Below are positions 52,671-61,698 of a DNA stretch of 64,000 nucleotides, one piece after another. Numbering within the stretch: position 1 is the first letter of the stretch; each line of letters opens with the position of its first letter. The notes beneath the pieces were generated by a model. The model searched no databases. It saw nothing but the letters and a program-made list of their open reading frames with translations, and had not been told where the DNA came from. The stretch lies in assembly GCF_041051975.1 (NCBI RefSeq), contig NZ_CP163435.1, positions 5,084,001 through 5,148,000 on the forward strand, read 5' to 3'. This DNA is from Streptomyces sp. R21. Lineage in GTDB: Bacteria; Actinomycetota; Actinomycetes; Streptomycetales; Streptomycetaceae. Made by a program: the position numbers and the translations under genes.

Positions 52671-53357
52671 TCACGTGGCAGTGTCATCGGACGGATCCGG
52701 ACCGGGGGTGCCCCCCCGGTACCGGGGCAGGCCGCCCGACTCCCCAGATGTGCTGTTCTGCTGAGCGGAGCCTTCGGAGGAGGACCCCTTGAGGTCCCGT
52801 CCGGCTCGCTCGCTCTCGATGAGCTCGTTCAGCCAGCGCACTTCGCGCTCCACGGACTCCATTCCGTGGCGCTGGAGCTCAAGCGTGTAGTCGTCGAGGC
52901 GCTCCCGGGTGCGCGCCAGGGAGGCGCGCATCTTCTCCAGGCGCTCCTCCAGCCGGCTGCGGCGGCCCTCGAGTACGCGCACGCGTACGTCGCGTGAGGT
53001 CTGCCCGAAGAAGGCGAAGCGAGCAGCGAAGTGCTCGTCCTCGTACGCGTCGGGGCCCGTCTGCGAGAGGAGTTCCTCGAAGTGTTCCTTACCTTCCGCC
53101 GTCAATCGGTAGACGATCTTGGCGCGACGTCCTGCGAGTGTGGCCGCGAGGGCGTCCTCGGGTGCGGACCCCGATTCCTCGATCAACCAGCCGTTGGCGA
53201 CCAGCGTCTTGAGGCAGGGGTAGAGCGTTCCGTAGCTGAAGGCACGGAACACACCCAGTGACGTGTTGAGACGTTTGCGCAGCTCATAGCCGTGCATCGG
53301 GGACTCGCGAAGCAGGCCGAGTACGGCGAATTCGAGGATCCCGGAACGCCGGCTCAT
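52671..53357 (-). CDS. PadR family transcriptional regulator
   Basis: 228 residues from ATG 53357 after AGAGGAGG. The winged-helix part (about 1-100) has FAVLGLLRESPMHGYELRKR and FSYGTLYPCLKTLVANGWL, the PadR signature; the C-terminal part is a coiled-coil (about 120-195, RSRLEERLEKMRASLARTRE) for dimerisation, followed by a disordered tail. A 23-bp palindrome 51 bases upstream is the likely operator, so it probably represses itself and ino1. Confidence 0.93.
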   Translation of the reverse strand: MSRRSGILEFAVLGLLRESPMHGYELRKRLNTSLGVFRAFSYGTLYPCLKTLVANGWLIEESGSAPEDALAATLAGRRAKIVYRLTAEGKEHFEELLSQTGPDAYEDEHFAARFAFFGQTSRDVRVRVLEGRRSRLEERLEKMRASLARTRERLDDYTLELQRHGMESVEREVRWLNELIESERAGRDLKGSSSEGSAQQNSTSGESGGLPRYRGGTPGPDPSDDTAT

Positions 53358-53731
53358 CGTCGCCTCCTCTTCTGCGCGCTCTCCTCGGCACGGCCTTTAT
53401 GCCGCGCTGATGTATCGACTCGATACATCAGCACGATAGAACGCCTCTGCGGATGCGACAAGTGGGGGCACGGTGAACGGCGTCACATCACCGATTCGTA
53501 GGAAGAGAGTTGCCTGATTTGGGGTGAACTTCGGAGCTAGGTGGGTTTTGACGGTGCGTAGTCTGTGCGGCATGCACACCACCGGGAACCGAGTGACGCC
53601 TGGGGGCGTCATGGTCCTCGGTGCAGTACGGGTGAATGCGAAAACGACCGCATCCGTACTTCGGGGGGACCGGAAACCAGCTGCCGTTTCCAGGCGCGCA
53701 AGGGTGCGCCTGCCCGAGGAGTAGTCGTTCG
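53358..53731. other. divergent promoter region of padR-ino1 and the PBP gene
   Basis: 374 bases that contain the PadR palindrome at 53408-53430. No gene supported. The PBP promoter was not identified. Confidence 0.6.
53408..53430. promoter_or_regulatory. perfect palindrome, likely PadR operator
   Basis: TGATGTATCGA (53408-53418) and TCGATACATCA (53420-53430) are perfect complements around one central base. It is AT-rich against its surroundings and overlaps the expected promoter of padR-ino1. A match to operators of the PadR/IpsA type was not checked. Confidence 0.75.
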
Positions 53732-56467
53732 ATGAGCGAGCACCGTCGCAAACCGCCGCAGTCGCAGCCGCAGGGCGGCGGACGTGCCGCGGCCCGACGC
53801 GGCCAGCCCGGCCCGTCCTCCGGCCGCCGCGCGGCACCGCGAGGCGACACCGGGTCTCCTTCCGACTCGTACGGGTCGGGGGGTGAGGAGCGCCCGTACG
53901 GTGGCCGTGCCGAGGCCCGGCGGGCGGCACAGAGAAGTACCGGCGGCGCAGGCCGACGCAGAGCGGCCGAGGGCGCGGGTCGCGGTGGCGCAGGTGGCCC
54001 CGGAGGCGGCGGCCGGCGCGGTGGTCCGGGAGGCCCGAACGGGCCCGGTCGTGGCCGTGGGCGCGGTTCCGTGCCGGCCAAGAAGCGCTTCATCGACTAC
54101 CCGCGCGCCGGGAAGTACGGCGTGGGGCGCTGGGTGCCGTCCTGGAAGCTCGTGACGGGACTGTTCATCGGCTTCTTCGGCAGCCTGGTGGCGGTGGCGG
54201 GCATCGCGTACGCCATGGTGGGCATCCCGAAGGTCGCCGACACGGCGACCGCGCAGAACAACGTCTACTACTGGAAAGACGGCAGCCAGATGGTTGCCAC
54301 CGGTGGTGAGACGAACCGCCAGATCATCAGCTACTCGCAGATCCCCAAGGAGATGCGGTACGCGGTCATGTCGGCCGAGAACAAGACGTTCGAGACCGAC
54401 AGCGGTGTCGACCCGATGGGTATCGCCCGTGCCTTCGTGAACATGGCCAAGGGCGGTCAGACGCAGGGCGGCTCCACCATCACCCAGCAGTACGTGAAGA
54501 ACGCGCGGCTGGACGACCAGTCGCAGACGGTCTCCCGGAAGTTCAAGGAGCTGTTCATCTCCATAAAGGTCGGCGCCAAGGTGTCCAAGGAGGACATCAT
54601 GGCGGGCTACCTGAACTCCGCCTACTACGGCCGCAACGCCTACGGGATCCAGGCGGCGGCGCACGCGTACTTCAACGAGGACGCCCAGCGCCTCAACCCG
54701 AGCCAGTGTGCCTTCCTGGCGGCGGTGCTCAAGGGCGCCACGTACTACGACCCGGCGGGCGCCGTATCGATAGACCCGAAGGGCGCCACCCCTGAGCTCA
54801 ACCGCAAGCGCGCCGTGGCCCGGTGGACGTGGATCCTCGACGAGGAGGTCAAGGACGGCCGTCTGACCGCCGCGGATCGGAACCAGTACAAGGACTTCCC
54901 CAGGATCCAGAGCCCGCGCTCGAACGCCCAGCTGAGCGGACAGATCGGCTACCTCGTCGACCTCGCGAACTCGTACCTGACCACGCACACCAAGACGACC
55001 GGGATCAACGAGACCAAGCTGCGACAGGGCGGCCTCGAGATCCACACGACCTTCGAGAAGAAGAAGGTCAACGCGCTCGAGGCCGCGGTGAAGAAGGTCC
55101 GCAAGGAGAGCATCAACCCGAAGCTGCGGCCGAAGACGGACACCTACGTCCAGTTCGGCGGGGCCTCCGTGGACCCGACCACAGGCGCGATCAGGGCCAT
55201 CTACGGCGGTGAGGACGCGACCAAGCACTTCACCGACAACGCCGACGCGACCGGTGCCCAGGTGGGTTCGACGTTCAAACCGTTCGTGCTGGCGTCCGCC
55301 ATGTCGTGGGGCGTGAAGGATCCCGACGGCAGCGAGGACCAGGCACAGGACGAGCGCACTGTCGTCTCCCCGAAGAGCCTGTACAGCGGTAAGAACAAGC
55401 TCAAGATCCAGGACTACAACCACGACGTCTGGACGGACAAGGACGGCAAGGAGTGGCTGCAGACGAACGACGGCGGCCAGTCCTACAACCCGCCGAGCTA
55501 CAAGATCGACCTGCGTGAGGCGATGCGGGAGTCCGTCAACTCCGCCTATGTCCAGCTGGGCATGGATGTCGGCCTGGACAAGGTCAAGGACGCTGCCACG
55601 AGCGCGGGCATTCTGAAGACCAGCCTTGCCAGCGCCAACTATCCGTCCTTCTCCCTGGGCACGTCCTCCCCCAGTGCGATCCGCATGGCCGGCGCGTACG
55701 GCACCTTCGCCGCCAGCGGCAAGCAGAACGACCCGTACTCGGTCGAGAAGGTCACCGACAAGGACGGCACGGTCTTCCAGCACGAGAAGTCGAGCAAGCA
55801 GGCCTTCACCTCGGCCGTCGCCGACAACGTCACCGACGTCCTCAAGACCGTGGTCGACAAGGGAACCGGTACCAAGGCGCAGCTCCCGGGCCGTGATGTG
55901 GCCGGCAAGACCGGTACGACCGACGGAAACAAGTCGGCCTGGTTCGTCGGGTACACCCCGCAGTTGTCCACCGCGATCGGTATGTACCGGATGGACGACG
56001 ACGAGACCAAAAAGGGTCGCGAGTTCCTGAAGATGTACGGCACGGGTGGTGAGAAGAAGATCCACGGTGCCTCGTTCCCGGCAGTGATCTGGCACGACTA
56101 CATGGAAGAGGCGCTCAAGGGCGCGAAGGTGATCGACTTCCCCGAGCCCGAGGACATCGGAACGGTCATCAACGACACCCCGAGCCCGAGCGTGGTGCCC
56201 TCGCCCACGGAGAGCCTGGAGACGGAGAGCCCGTCGCCGAGCCCGACGCCCAGTGAGAGCCTGCTCTCTCCCTCGCCGTCCCCGAGCGAGACCTGCAAGA
56301 AGTTCGACTGGACCTGCCAGAACACCGGCGGCACGGACACAGGTGGCACGGACACGGGCGGTACGGACGGAGGCGTGACCGCGACGCCGACGGAGACCGC
56401 TACCAGCGGAAGCACGAGAGGCAATGGCAACGGCAACGGAGGCATCTTCGGAGGACCGACCGGATAG
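53732..56467 (+). CDS. bifunctional penicillin-binding protein (transglycosylase/transpeptidase)
   Basis: 911 residues from ATG 53732 after GAGGAG. A Gly/Arg/Pro-rich cytoplasmic region (1-135) is followed by one membrane helix (about 139-163). GT51 domain: ENKTFE (from about 216), GGSTITQQYVKN, KFKELFISIKVG and GYLNSAYYGRNAYGIQ. Transpeptidase: S513-T-F-K516, S601-V-N603, K726-T-G. A Ser/Pro/Thr-rich tail ends the protein. A class A PBP building and cross-linking peptidoglycan. Two parS sites follow its stop. Confidence 0.97.
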   Translation: MSEHRRKPPQSQPQGGGRAAARRGQPGPSSGRRAAPRGDTGSPSDSYGSGGEERPYGGRAEARRAAQRSTGGAGRRRAAEGAGRGGAGGPGGGGRRGGPGGPNGPGRGRGRGSVPAKKRFIDYPRAGKYGVGRWVPSWKLVTGLFIGFFGSLVAVAGIAYAMVGIPKVADTATAQNNVYYWKDGSQMVATGGETNRQIISYSQIPKEMRYAVMSAENKTFETDSGVDPMGIARAFVNMAKGGQTQGGSTITQQYVKNARLDDQSQTVSRKFKELFISIKVGAKVSKEDIMAGYLNSAYYGRNAYGIQAAAHAYFNEDAQRLNPSQCAFLAAVLKGATYYDPAGAVSIDPKGATPELNRKRAVARWTWILDEEVKDGRLTAADRNQYKDFPRIQSPRSNAQLSGQIGYLVDLANSYLTTHTKTTGINETKLRQGGLEIHTTFEKKKVNALEAAVKKVRKESINPKLRPKTDTYVQFGGASVDPTTGAIRAIYGGEDATKHFTDNADATGAQVGSTFKPFVLASAMSWGVKDPDGSEDQAQDERTVVSPKSLYSGKNKLKIQDYNHDVWTDKDGKEWLQTNDGGQSYNPPSYKIDLREAMRESVNSAYVQLGMDVGLDKVKDAATSAGILKTSLASANYPSFSLGTSSPSAIRMAGAYGTFAASGKQNDPYSVEKVTDKDGTVFQHEKSSKQAFTSAVADNVTDVLKTVVDKGTGTKAQLPGRDVAGKTGTTDGNKSAWFVGYTPQLSTAIGMYRMDDDETKKGREFLKMYGTGGEKKIHGASFPAVIWHDYMEEALKGAKVIDFPEPEDIGTVINDTPSPSVVPSPTESLETESPSPSPTPSESLLSPSPSPSETCKKFDWTCQNTGGTDTGGTDTGGTDGGVTATPTETATSGSTRGNGNGNGGIFGGPTG

Positions 56468-56481
56468 CCGCCATCGCGTGT

Positions 56482-56495
56482 GTTTCACGTGAAAC
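56482..56495. other. parS: parS site
   Basis: Perfect GTTTCACGTGAAAC, 14 bases after the PBP stop codon. Confidence 0.95.
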
Positions 56496-56500
56496 ACACC

Positions 56501-56514
56501 GTTTCACGTGAAAC
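56501..56514. other. parS: parS site
   Basis: Perfect GTTTCACGTGAAAC, five bases after the previous one: a direct pair 19 bp apart, about two helical turns. Confidence 0.95.
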
Positions 56515-56585
56515 GAGGGCCGTCGCACCGATCAGGTGTGGCGGCCCTCGGCATATTGCTAGGTGCGTACGGCAGGATGGGCGCC

Positions 56586-58091
56586 ATGCCCAGTGCAGAG
56601 ACGACGCGAACGAGCGTGCACGAGCCGGAGCCGGTGCGGCCGACCAAAGAGGACGAGGTCGCCACGACCGGCAGTGAGCTGATCGGTGGCCCCATCGGGC
56701 GGCGCGCACTGCTCGGGACGTCCTGGTGGACCCCCGTGCGAGTCGTCGCGCTCGTGGCGATCGGTATGTTCGCCCTCGGCATGGTGCAGAAGCTGCCCTG
56801 CTACGACGGAGCCTGGTTCTTCGGCGCCAGCTCGCAGTACACGCACGCGTGCTACTCGGACATCCCGCACCTCTACTCGGGGCGCGGCTTCGCCGATGGG
56901 CTCGTGCCGTACTTCGACAAGCTCTCCGGCGACATGGACTACCTCGAGTACCCGGTGCTGACCGGTGTGTTCATGGAGGTCGCCGCATGGCTCACGCCGG
57001 GCAGCGGCAGCATCCAGCACCAGGAGCAGTGGTATTGGATGGCCAACGCCGGGATGTTGATGGTGTGTGCGGCGGTCATCGCCGTGTGCACCGCGCGCAC
57101 CCATCGCCGGCGCCCCTGGGACGGCCTTCTGGTGGCTCTGGCGCCCGCATTCGCCCTCACGGCCACCATCAACTGGGATCTGCTCGCCGTGGCCCTGCTG
57201 GCCGCCGCGATGCTGATGTGGTCACGAGGCCGCGCTCTCGCCTTCGGCGTCCTCCTCGGGCTCGCCACTGCCGCCAAGTTCTATCCGTTCCTGGTGCTCG
57301 GACCGTTGTTCCTTCTGTGCTGGCGAGCCGGTAGATGGCGGGAGTTCGGCACCGCTCTGCTGGGCGCCGTCGGAGCGTGGCTCGCCGTGAACCTTCCGGT
57401 GATGTACTTCGCGCCGGAAGGATGGGCGAAGTTCTACAGCTTCAGCCGTGAGCGCGGTGTCGACTTCGGTTCGGTCTTCCTGTTCGTCTCCCGCTGGTTC
57501 GACATCCAGATCACCGCCGACTCGGCCAACGCGTGGGCAATGATCATGATGGTGATCCTCTGCGCGGGAATGGTCGCGCTCACGCTGACCGCCCCCCGCC
57601 GTCCACGCTTCGCCCAGCTCGCCTTCCTGATCGTTGCGGCCTTCATCCTCACCAACAAGGTCTACTCGCCGCAGTACGTGCTGTGGCTGGTCCCCCTCGC
57701 CGCGCTGGCCCGCCCGCGCTGGCGGGACTTCCTGATCTGGCAGGCCTGCGAGGTCGCGTACTTCCTCGGTATCTGGATGTACCTCGCGTACACGACCAGC
57801 GGGGACGCCCACAAGGGACTGCCGACCGACGGCTATCAACTGGCCATCGCCGTCCACCTCTTGGGGACCCTCTACCTGTGTGCCGTGGTCGTGCGCGACA
57901 TCTTCATGCCGGAGCGGGACATGGTGCGCCGAGCCGGTGACGACGACCCTTCGGGCGGCGTCCTGGACGGCGCGGAGGATGTTTTCGTGCTCGGCGCCGC
58001 GGCCCATCCGCCGCGGCACGCGGCGCACTTCGAGGGGCCCCAGGTGGAGTGGGGCGGCCGGAGTGCGGCGGCCGGAGAGAGTTCGCCCTGA
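56586..58091 (+). CDS. glycosyltransferase 87 family (DUF2029) membrane protein
   Basis: 501 residues from ATG 56586 (ATG 56577 is also possible). About ten membrane helices; extracytoplasmic loop after the first helix carries C-Y-D, Y-S-D-I-P-H-L-Y and YLEYPVLTG, the acidic and aromatic pattern of polyprenyl-phosphate-dependent mannosyltransferase-type GT-C enzymes. The C-terminal 65 residues are hydrophilic. Substrate unknown; in mycobacteria this family adds mannose or arabinose to lipoglycans. Confidence 0.85.
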   Translation: MPSAETTRTSVHEPEPVRPTKEDEVATTGSELIGGPIGRRALLGTSWWTPVRVVALVAIGMFALGMVQKLPCYDGAWFFGASSQYTHACYSDIPHLYSGRGFADGLVPYFDKLSGDMDYLEYPVLTGVFMEVAAWLTPGSGSIQHQEQWYWMANAGMLMVCAAVIAVCTARTHRRRPWDGLLVALAPAFALTATINWDLLAVALLAAAMLMWSRGRALAFGVLLGLATAAKFYPFLVLGPLFLLCWRAGRWREFGTALLGAVGAWLAVNLPVMYFAPEGWAKFYSFSRERGVDFGSVFLFVSRWFDIQITADSANAWAMIMMVILCAGMVALTLTAPRRPRFAQLAFLIVAAFILTNKVYSPQYVLWLVPLAALARPRWRDFLIWQACEVAYFLGIWMYLAYTTSGDAHKGLPTDGYQLAIAVHLLGTLYLCAVVVRDIFMPERDMVRRAGDDDPSGGVLDGAEDVFVLGAAAHPPRHAAHFEGPQVEWGGRSAAAGESSP

Positions 58092-58118
58092 GCGAACAGG
58101 GTGTAGGGAAGCCACGCA

Positions 58119-58151
58119 AAAGGCCGTACACGGTGTTCGTGTACGGCCTTT
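58119..58151. terminator. bidirectional terminator
   Basis: Perfect 14-bp arms 58119-58132 and 58138-58151 around GTGTT, with A at the left edge and T at the right; between convergent genes. Confidence 0.92.
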
Positions 58152-58181
58152 CTGTTGTTCCCGAGCGGGTCGGTCCCGGGG

Positions 58182-59213
58182 TCAGCGCTCGACGATGCGG
58201 TCGAACTGCGTGGTGGTGTGCCGCAGATGGGCCACCAGCTCCTCGCCGACCTTGGGCTCCGGGGCGTCGGAGGGCACGAAGAGGATCGAGACCTGCATGT
58301 GCGGGGGTTCGGCGAACCAGCGCTGCTTTCCCGCCCAGACGAACGGGGAGAGGTTCCGGTTCACCGTTGCGAGGCCGGCGCGGGCGACGCCCTTGGCGCG
58401 CGGCATGACGCCGTGCAGCGCCTTCGGGGCCTCCAGACCCACCCCGTGTGACGTACCGCCCGCCACGACGACCAGATAGCCGTCGGAGGCGGCCTTCTGC
58501 TGCCGGTAGCCGAAGCGGTCGCCCTTGGAGACGCGCGTGACGTCCAGGACGGCCCCGCGGTACTCGGTGGCCTCGTGGTCCCCCAGCCACAGCCGCGTAC
58601 CGATCCGGGCGCGGAAGTGGGTCTGCGGGAACTGCTGCTGAAGGCGGGCGAGTTCCTCGGCCTTGAGGTGGCTGACGAACATGGTGTGCAGCGGCAGGCG
58701 GGCCGCGCGCAGCCGGTCCATCCAGCCGATGACCTCCTCGACGGCGTCCGAGCCGTCGGTGCGGTCCAGCGGGAGGTGGATCGCGAAGCCTTCCAGCCGC
58801 ACGTTCTCTATGGCGGAGTGCAGCTGAGGCAGGTCCTGCTCGCTGACGCCGTGCCGCTTCATCGAGGACATGACCTCGATGACGACACGGGCGCCCACGA
58901 GGCCGTACACGCCGTCGATGGACGAGACGGAGCGAATGACGCGGTCGGGCAGCGGCACGGGCTCCTCGCCCCGCCTGAACGGCGTCAGCACCAGCAGGTC
59001 GCCGCCGAACCAGTCCTTGATGCGGGCGGCCTCGTACGTGGTGCCGACGGCGAGGATGTCCGAGCCGAGGCGCGTGGCCTCGTCCGCCAGCCGCTCGTGC
59101 CCGAAGCCGTAGCCGTTGCCCTTGCAGACGGGGACGAGCCCCGGGAACTGCTCCTGCACCTGCTTGTGGTGTGCCCGCCAGCGCGCGGTGTCGACATAGA
59201 GCGTGAGCGCCAT
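58182..59213 (-). CDS. alanine racemase-fold PLP protein
   Basis: 343 residues from ATG 59213. N-terminal fold type III barrel with the PLP-lysine segment VCKGNGYGFGHERL (about 29-42), comparable with VKANAYGHG in alanine racemases; a C-terminal beta domain with RIGTRLWLGDHEATEYRGAV (about 205) follows. It lacks the typical second catalytic tyrosine context, so racemase activity on alanine is not certain. It is just downstream of femX (129 bases) on the same strand, which suggests a peptidoglycan role. Confidence 0.82.
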   Translation of the reverse strand: MALTLYVDTARWRAHHKQVQEQFPGLVPVCKGNGYGFGHERLADEATRLGSDILAVGTTYEAARIKDWFGGDLLVLTPFRRGEEPVPLPDRVIRSVSSIDGVYGLVGARVVIEVMSSMKRHGVSEQDLPQLHSAIENVRLEGFAIHLPLDRTDGSDAVEEVIGWMDRLRAARLPLHTMFVSHLKAEELARLQQQFPQTHFRARIGTRLWLGDHEATEYRGAVLDVTRVSKGDRFGYRQQKAASDGYLVVVAGGTSHGVGLEAPKALHGVMPRAKGVARAGLATVNRNLSPFVWAGKQRWFAEPPHMQVSILFVPSDAPEPKVGEELVAHLRHTTTQFDRIVER

Positions 59214-59342
59214 GGCCGGTCCCGGAACCTTTCTCGTGGCTGCTGTGTCAGAGCTCTGAATGTGCCAGAGGTCCGAACGTGTCAGAGGTCTGCAAAGGAA
59301 TTGTGGCGGATCCGCCGGACGGGCGGGCCGTGCCGGGACGGG

Positions 59343-60464
59343 TCAGCGCCGCGACATGTAGATGTCGAGCGCCTTGTGGAGCAGCTTGTTGAGCGGGAAG
59401 TCCCACTCGCCGAGGTACTCGGCGGCCTGGCCGCCCGTGCCCACCTTGAACTGGATCAGGCCGAAGAGGTGGTCGCTCTCGTCCAGCGAGTCGGAGATGC
59501 CGCGCAGGTCGTAGACGGTCGCGCCGAGGGCGTAGGCGTCGCGCAGCATGCGCCACTGCATCGCGTTCGAGGGCCGGACCTCACGGCCGATGTTGTCCGA
59601 GGCGCCGTAGGAATACCAGACATGGCCGCCGACGACCAGCATCGTCGCGGCGGACAGGTTCACGCCGTTGTGCCGGGCGAAGTAGAGCCGCATGCGGTTG
59701 GGGTCCTCGGTGTTGAGGGCCGTCCACATGCGCTGGAAGTACGAGAGAGGGCGGGGCCGGAAGTGGTCGCGGATGGCCGTGATCTCGTACAGCCGCTGCC
59801 ATTCCTCAAGGTCCTGGTAGCCGCCCTGGACGACTTCGACGCCGGCCTTCTCGGCCTTCTTGATGTTGCGGCGCCACAGCTGGTTGAAGTTCTTGTGGAC
59901 CTCTTCCAGGGAGCGGTTGGCCAGCGGCACCTGGTAGACGTAGCGGGGCTGTACGTCGCCGAATCCGGCGCCGCCGTCCTCGCCCTGCTGCCAGCCCATA
60001 CGGCGCAGCTTGTCGGCGACCTCGAAGGCGCGGGGCTCGATGAAGTCGGCCTCGATGTCGCGCAGGCGCTTCACGTCCGGGTCCTGGATGCCGGCCTTGA
60101 TGGAGGGCGCCTCCCAGCGCCGGATGATCACCGGCGGCCCCATCTTCACGGAGAAGGCGCCCTGCTGCTTGAGGTGCGCGAGCATCGGCTGCAGCCAGTC
60201 GTCGAGGTTCGGCGCGAACCAGTTGATGACCGGGCCCTCGGGCAGATACGCGAGATAACGCTTGATCTTGGGCAGCTGGCGGTACAGCACGAGGCCCGCG
60301 CCGACCATCTCGCCGGTCTTGTCGTCGAACCATCCGAGGCTCTCGGAGCGCCACTCCGCCTTGACGTCTGCCCAGGCCGGGACCTGCATGTGGCTGGCCG
60401 AGGGCAGGCTCTGGATGTATGCCAGATGCTGCTCTCGGCTGATGGTCCTCAGGGTCAGGCTCAT
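59343..60464 (-). CDS. femX: FemX-type aminoacyltransferase for the peptidoglycan bridge
   Basis: 373 residues from ATG 60464. FemABX family with two GNAT-like domains: N-terminal MQVPAWADVKAEW, central YVYQVPLANRSLEEVHKNFN and RNIKKAEKAGVEV, C-terminal A-M-Q-W-R and LIQFKVGTGGQAAEYLGEWD. In S. coelicolor FemX adds the single Gly to the third-position LL-diaminopimelate of lipid II from Gly-tRNA; it is essential there unless VanK takes over. The GTG/ATG region upstream of 60464 is not FemX-like. Confidence 0.94.
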   Translation of the reverse strand: MSLTLRTISREQHLAYIQSLPSASHMQVPAWADVKAEWRSESLGWFDDKTGEMVGAGLVLYRQLPKIKRYLAYLPEGPVINWFAPNLDDWLQPMLAHLKQQGAFSVKMGPPVIIRRWEAPSIKAGIQDPDVKRLRDIEADFIEPRAFEVADKLRRMGWQQGEDGGAGFGDVQPRYVYQVPLANRSLEEVHKNFNQLWRRNIKKAEKAGVEVVQGGYQDLEEWQRLYEITAIRDHFRPRPLSYFQRMWTALNTEDPNRMRLYFARHNGVNLSAATMLVVGGHVWYSYGASDNIGREVRPSNAMQWRMLRDAYALGATVYDLRGISDSLDESDHLFGLIQFKVGTGGQAAEYLGEWDFPLNKLLHKALDIYMSRR

Positions 60465-60610
60465 TCGGGGCGCTCCTCGGGCTGGTGTGTCCCCATGGGT
60501 ACAGGGGCTCCGGCTCTCGCGCCGAAGCCTACTGCGCCCTGCGAGCGCCCCGTCTGGCCGTATGGAACCTGAGCCCCGACCGCCGCACGGCCGGGAGGCC
60601 GAAAGGTGTT

Positions 60611-60670
60611 GTCCGGCCGGTTGGACCGGCCGGGGTGGGAGGAGGCCGACCGGTGCGAAGACCGGTCGGC
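60611..60670 (-). terminator. two tandem hairpins after the 60677-60991 gene
   Basis: Hairpin one: 60645-60654 with 60661-60670, loop of 6. Hairpin two: 60613-60621 with 60625-60633, loop TGG. Both perfect and directly after the stop codon at 60677 (minus strand), before femX. Confidence 0.7.
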
Positions 60671-60676
60671 GGGCGG

Positions 60677-60991
60677 TCAGCCGAAGACCCCGCCGAAGAG
60701 GCCGCCGTGTGCCATGCCGAGGAAGAATCCGACGGCCGAGGCACCGAGACCCAGGATCAGTCCGAAGCGCTCCCGGGTCGTCACCGAGACGAACTGTCCG
60801 CCGGCACCGGTGAGGATGCCGATCAACCCCGTCCAGGAGCTGATCAGATGCAGGTTGTGGAACTGCGCCGTGATGAAGGCCGTCGCTCCGAGCACCAGGG
60901 TCACCGCGAGCAGGGTGTCCTGGAGCGGGTGGGGTTTGTGGTCCGTCGCGAGCAGCGAGCCGGCGATGTTGGGTCGCAATGTCTGTGCCAT
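60677..60991 (-). CDS. small membrane protein
   Basis: 104 residues from ATG 60991 after GGAGGT. Three hydrophobic segments (about 22-41 VTLVLGATAFITAQF, 46-65 SWTGLIGILTGAGGQF, 78-100 LILGLGASAVGFFLGMAHGG). Basic residues after the second segment. I do not recognise a named family; it is conserved between femX and rpsF in Streptomyces as I recall. Function unknown. Confidence 0.8.
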   Translation of the reverse strand: MAQTLRPNIAGSLLATDHKPHPLQDTLLAVTLVLGATAFITAQFHNLHLISSWTGLIGILTGAGGQFVSVTTRERFGLILGLGASAVGFFLGMAHGGLFGGVFG

Positions 60992-61312
60992 CTGGCACCT
61001 CCTGCGGAAGGCGGCGCATCGTAGCGCCATACACACCCTATGAGTACAGATTGACGGTCTTCCCGGTCGGATTTCAACCGGAAGCCGGAGTGCAGGTAGT
61101 CTGTACCGTCTGCACCGGTGTCTGCCCAGGCCACAGATTGCGTCATGTCAGGCCGAGACCCAGGTCACGGCACTGATCACGACACGGATTCCGCTCGGTT
61201 CTTCGACCGACGGCCCCGATTGTCAGTGGCGGCCGATACCGTTGCGTACGCATCACAACCCTCCTGCCACGGAACGACCGTGGCCGCTGAGTCCGAAGGA
61301 GGTGGGTTCCAC
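60992..61312. other. rpsF operon promoter and leader
   Basis: 321 bases between divergent genes, containing a 7-bp hairpin (61266-61272 with 61278-61284, loop AACGA) about 30 bases before the rpsF start. It could be an S6:S18-binding autoregulatory leader, but the match was only judged by eye. Confidence 0.4.
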
Positions 61313-61603
61313 ATGCGTCACTACGAAGTGATGGTCATCCTCGACCCCGATCTGGAGGAGCGCGCTGTCGCCCCCCTGATCGAGAACTTCCTTTCCGTCG
61401 TCCGTGAGGGCAACGGAAAGGTCGAGAAGGTCGACACCTGGGGCCGTCGTCGTCTCTCGTACGAGATCAAGAAGAAGCCCGAGGGCATCTACTCGGTCAT
61501 CGATCTGCAGGCTGAGCCCGCGATCGTCAAGGAGCTCGACCGCCAGATGAACCTGAACGAGTCGGTCCTCCGGACCAAGGTCCTCCGCCCCGAGACCCAC
61601 TGA
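61313..61603 (+). CDS. rpsF: 30S ribosomal protein S6
   Basis: 96 residues from ATG 61313 after AAGGAGGTGGG. MRHYEVMVILDPDLEE and the WGRRRLSYEIKKKPEGIY strand are typical of S6. It binds S18 in the central platform of the small subunit; its partner gene rpsR is in the same operon. Confidence 0.99.
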   Translation: MRHYEVMVILDPDLEERAVAPLIENFLSVVREGNGKVEKVDTWGRRRLSYEIKKKPEGIYSVIDLQAEPAIVKELDRQMNLNESVLRTKVLRPETH

Positions 61604-61698
61604 GCTCTCCAGCTCAGCTGATCTCGGGATTCGAGTAGCAGCACCAAAGCAGCCAGCACCAAAAGCAGCCAGCAGCAAACCCGCCGAGAGGTTCCCCC

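Noticed and set aside
52664..52685. CACGTG-containing stretch as an additional parS
   Set aside because: Flanks do not match GTTTC/GAAAC on either side.
53609..56497. 962-codon minus-strand frame opposite the PBP gene
   Set aside because: Antisense shadow; the plus strand has all PBP catalytic motifs.
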